The position numbers and the translations under genes were made by a program. Shown one piece after another: positions 9,090 through 11,739 of a stretch of DNA of 11,739 nucleotides. This stretch comes from Conidiobolus incongruus B7586. Taxonomy: Eukaryota > Entomophthoromycota > Entomophthoromycetes > Entomophthorales > Conidiobolaceae. Every line of letters begins with the position of its first letter. Position 1 is the first letter of the stretch. Below the pieces are notes generated by a model, which worked only from the letters and a program-made list of their open reading frames with translations, was not told the DNA's origin and ran no database searches. Location: the NCBI GenBank assembly GCA_000697335.1, contig JNEM01015632.1, forward strand, positions 1-11,739. Reading direction: 5' to 3'.

Positions 9090-9260
9090 TGGAAAAAAAT
9101 TTAGTATGAGTTAATTAACCAGAATCAAATGGTCATTTTGTGGAATAGTTAATTACAATTTTCCCTATTAACCCAATCAAAATTTTTACTTGAAATTTTT
9201 ATAAAATTTATTATAAATCAACTCAATTTTGATTTGAATTATATTATTTTCCAATACTGA

Positions 9261-9327
9261 AATTTCAAATTGAGATATATAATTGTATGATTTAATTTTA
9301 AGATTTTCTTAACTCCAATTTGAAATT
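9261..9327. repeat. 12-bp inverted repeat
   Basis: AATTTCAAATTG (9261-9272) and CAATTTGAAATT (9316-9327) are perfect inverted copies around a 43-bp spacer, and the match continues with one gap (AG against GAG). It may be a tiny decayed element or chance in A+T-rich DNA. Confidence 0.35.
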
Positions 9328-10576
9328 ATTTTATTACTAAAATTATATAATAGTATTAATTCAATAATAATGTTGTTTAATTTTAACAGATTTTTATAAT
9401 AAAGATCAAATCTACAAAGATAGCTTTAATATCATATGCATATTTAACAAAACCAATTTAAATAATGAATTTACATAGATGGCATTATACTATTGATCTT
9501 TTATCAACTTGAATAATATAAAACGTCAGAGCTATCAACTGATTTGATATAATTAAATAACATAATTATATATTTCATTTATACTAGAATCATATTTAAT
9601 CTAATGAATTAAATTTATTTAGTAATATGACTGAATTGATGGGACAAATTTAGTAAATGAAGTGAGAAACTTAATGCAAAAAACTGGTACATATATTTTG
9701 GCGGAGTAAACAAAATTATTATATTATTATATTCATGGGTGCAGAGAAGTTAATAGACTATTAGTTCATTACCCTTAATCATACTACACCTTCCAAAAAT
9801 CCAACATTGCCTAATCTATCAATATGTTATTATAATATAAAATTTTTAACTTTCATTTTGACCAATTTCATTTAATCATTATTTTTAATTATACATAGAA
9901 GTCAGTAAACTTTGCTAAATATAAATTTAAACTAAATATAAATTGAAAGTTAAAAAATTTAAATTTCGTATGATTTAAATATAATAACTAGAATTATTAT
10001 TTAGGAAAATTTATATGATTGAAATTTTTTCTTTATGAATTTTATTCAATAAGATCTCGTATTATATTGCAATAAGGTAATAAAATAAAATTAACAATTT
10101 TCGATAACATGACTAATATCTAGAATATAATAGTTTAATATTATATCTGATTATAATCATTATAAACTTAGTTCAACTATTTATTAATTCATACTAAGTA
10201 ATTCCATATATTTTATCAATTATTGAGATTAATATCCAATTTAAATTAAACAATTCACTTAATTTTATTATTATCCTCATTAAAATAAAATTGAACGTTT
10301 TATTTACAAAAGTGATTATAGTAGAAAATATAAGAGATTGATTAGAATTATGATGAATTATTGATAGTTAATAAATATCAATTGGGAAAAAATGGCAAAT
10401 TATTTAATTTCTGATTACTCTAATAAATTGCTTATTTTATAAAATAAATTATTTATAAATATAAGAGAATTGATATTTTTAAACTATATATACTCATTTA
10501 TAATTATTTGTTATTATTACCATAGAATTAAAGAAATGGGAAATTTTTTAATTTTTGATTTTTCAAACATATTATA

Positions 10577-10608
10577 ATTATACAATATATATATATATAT
10601 TGTATAAT
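10577..10608. repeat. 32-bp perfect palindrome
   Basis: ATTATACAAT and ATTGTATAAT flank a run of six AT units, giving a perfect palindrome without loop. It lies 100-140 bp before the transposase remnant, about where the 5' end of a Tc1-type element and its TA target would be. It could extrude as a cruciform or mark an insertion junction; it may also be an expanded AT microsatellite. Confidence 0.6.
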
Positions 10609-10745
10609 AGTTTTTTTGATTAAAAAATTAACTTTCTAAAATTTGTTGTTTAATTATGTTTAAACTAAATAATAACCATTAAAAGTTTTTTATTTTAGTA
10701 TTAATAAAACTTAACTATAAACCCTTTAAAATCATTTAAAATTTA

Positions 10746-11692
10746 TAAGTAGCTTTTAATAATAAAATATTATTTAAATTAACAATTTATTACTAGGTAA
10801 ATTATATTAAAGTTAAAAGAAAAATTACTTAAAACCTACTAAAATCTAAAAGATTAATTTTAACTATTATTTTTCTAATTGTTAATAAAGTGAAAAATTA
10901 TATTAAAAAACACTCATTTATTTTAGTTAAAGAATTATTAAGATATTTTAATATTAGTTACATAAGTATTTTATATATATTAAAATTTAAATTAAAATTA
11001 ATTAATAAAAATATAAAATTCTTTATAAATAAATTAAAGCTTAAAAAAAATTAAAGTAATTATTATTAAACAAAATTTACAAAAATATAATTAAAAACTA
11101 AAGCTTCTATAATAAATTATTACAATTAATAAATCTTAAATTTTTTTTATATAATCTTTTATTAAAACATAAATCAAAGTGTTAAATTAAGTTAAATCAA
11201 CCCCCTCTATAAATTCCTTTAAATAAGCACTTTATTGATAAATGAATATTAATTATAGCAATGGATTATAATAGCATATGCTATGTTTATTTAGTTTCTA
11301 AAAGAAAATCCATTAATAGTAAACTTTATATTTCTTTTTTAAATAAAACTATTTCTAATTGGTATTCTCAATATAATTTGAGAAAATCTATTATTTTGCA
11401 TGATAATTGCAAAATATATAAATCTAAAGTTATAAAAAATTTTCTAATTAAAAATAACTAGAAAAAACTACTATAACTAGTATATTCTTTAGATTATAAC
11501 TTATATAATTATAATTGTTTTAAGCAATTAAAAAACTAACTTACAAGAAAGAAAATTTCTACAGGAAAATTTAATTAGTTGGTAAAATATTAAATTTTAG
11601 TTTTTAATAAAAAAAATTATTTTTTAAATATTAGATATTTATTAAAAGTATAGCAAAAAGTTAATAGAAATAAAAGAAATCATTAATTTTAT
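10746..11692 (+). mobile_element. Tc1/mariner (DD34E) transposase relic, nearly full length
   Basis: Pieces of a Tc1-like transposase occur in order. At 10746-10832 is a weak first helix-turn-helix. A 73-codon stretch at 10833-11051 opens with NLLKSKRL, matching the NLPRSGRP hinge, then gives the second helix-turn-helix (VKELLRYFNISYISI). At about 11050-11180, one frame over, is the segment of the first catalytic Asp. At 11261-11458 is the core with INSKLYISFLNKTISNWY and ILHDNCKIYKSK. The same frame then continues with YSLDYN...FKQLK and QKVNRNKRNH to about 11692, resembling YSPDLNPIENxWxxLK and the family C-terminus. The second Asp is at 11402-11404. The position 91 codons earlier (11128-11130), where the first Asp belongs, is Asn. 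The expected Glu 35 codons later (11507-11509) is Asn too. Seven in-frame stops lie at 11459, 11474, 11537, 11576, 11591, 11651 and 11684. It is dead; no terminal inverted repeat was confirmed. Confidence 0.82.
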
Positions 11693-11739
11693 ATTATATA
11701 TTTATTTTTACTTTTTATATATTAAAATCTTTATTTTTT

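Larger units (their letters stand above)
8874..10576. other. A+T-rich intergenic region
   Basis: Apart from the candidate promoter of the minus-strand peptidase and one inverted repeat, I see no gene here. The stretch at about 9620-9810 is slightly more G+C-rich and may be a decayed element or gene, but no frame gives recognisable protein. Confidence 0.45.

Noticed and set aside
1-11739. Mitochondrial or other organelle origin because of extreme A+T content
   Set aside because: No respiratory, rRNA or tRNA genes are seen, and the window holds a secretory-pathway peptidase plus nuclear-type Tc1 and gypsy elements.
1-11739. CRISPR array, bacterial operon or phage-like system
   Set aside because: No regularly spaced direct repeats, ribosome-binding-site pattern or gene cluster was found.

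Overview
The window looks like nuclear DNA of a fungus with a very A+T-rich genome. The evidence is one intact intronless gene for a secreted fungal-type dipeptidyl peptidase V (DPP5, family S9) on the minus strand at 6651-8873. It is surrounded by A+T-rich DNA that is full of decayed transposons. I cannot name the lineage; a compact, A+T-rich early-diverging fungus would fit, but that is inference.

Layout. 1-312 is featureless A+T-rich DNA. 313-331 is an exact copy of the 19-base Tn5/Nextera mosaic end, so the join there may be artificial. 332-2519 shows no gene. About 2520-4900 (+) is a heavily broken Ty3/gypsy pol relic whose reverse transcriptase, RNase H and integrase remnants appear in the usual order and spacing, provided a later insertion is subtracted. 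That insertion, 3078-3550, is a G+C-richer block with TG...CA ends and a 5-bp target duplication (AAAAT), best read as a solo LTR. A second, unrelated solo LTR lies at 5574-6072 (ends TGTCA...TGACA, duplication ATAAT). Both contain chance open frames that should not be called genes.

6651-8873 is the peptidase gene, with a plausible poly(A) signal just after the stop and a TATA-like box about 107 bp before the start. 8874-10576 is A+T-rich intergenic DNA. About 10700-11692 (+) is a nearly full-length Tc1/mariner transposase relic. It shows both helix-turn-helix remnants, a GRPR-like hinge and a DD34E core with the expected spacing, but two of the three catalytic acidic residues are gone. A 32-bp perfect palindrome at 10577-10608 sits where its 5' end would be expected.

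How it fits together. The peptidase is the only functional gene seen. Its neighbours do not form an operon or pathway; they are layers of transposons of different ages. The Tc1 relic has lost G:C pairs in a pattern that looks like C-to-T decay (RIP-like mutation, deamination or plain A+T drift), and the gypsy relic is similarly A+T-rich. The two short solo LTRs escaped this and are younger. I did not find a new defence or metabolic system.
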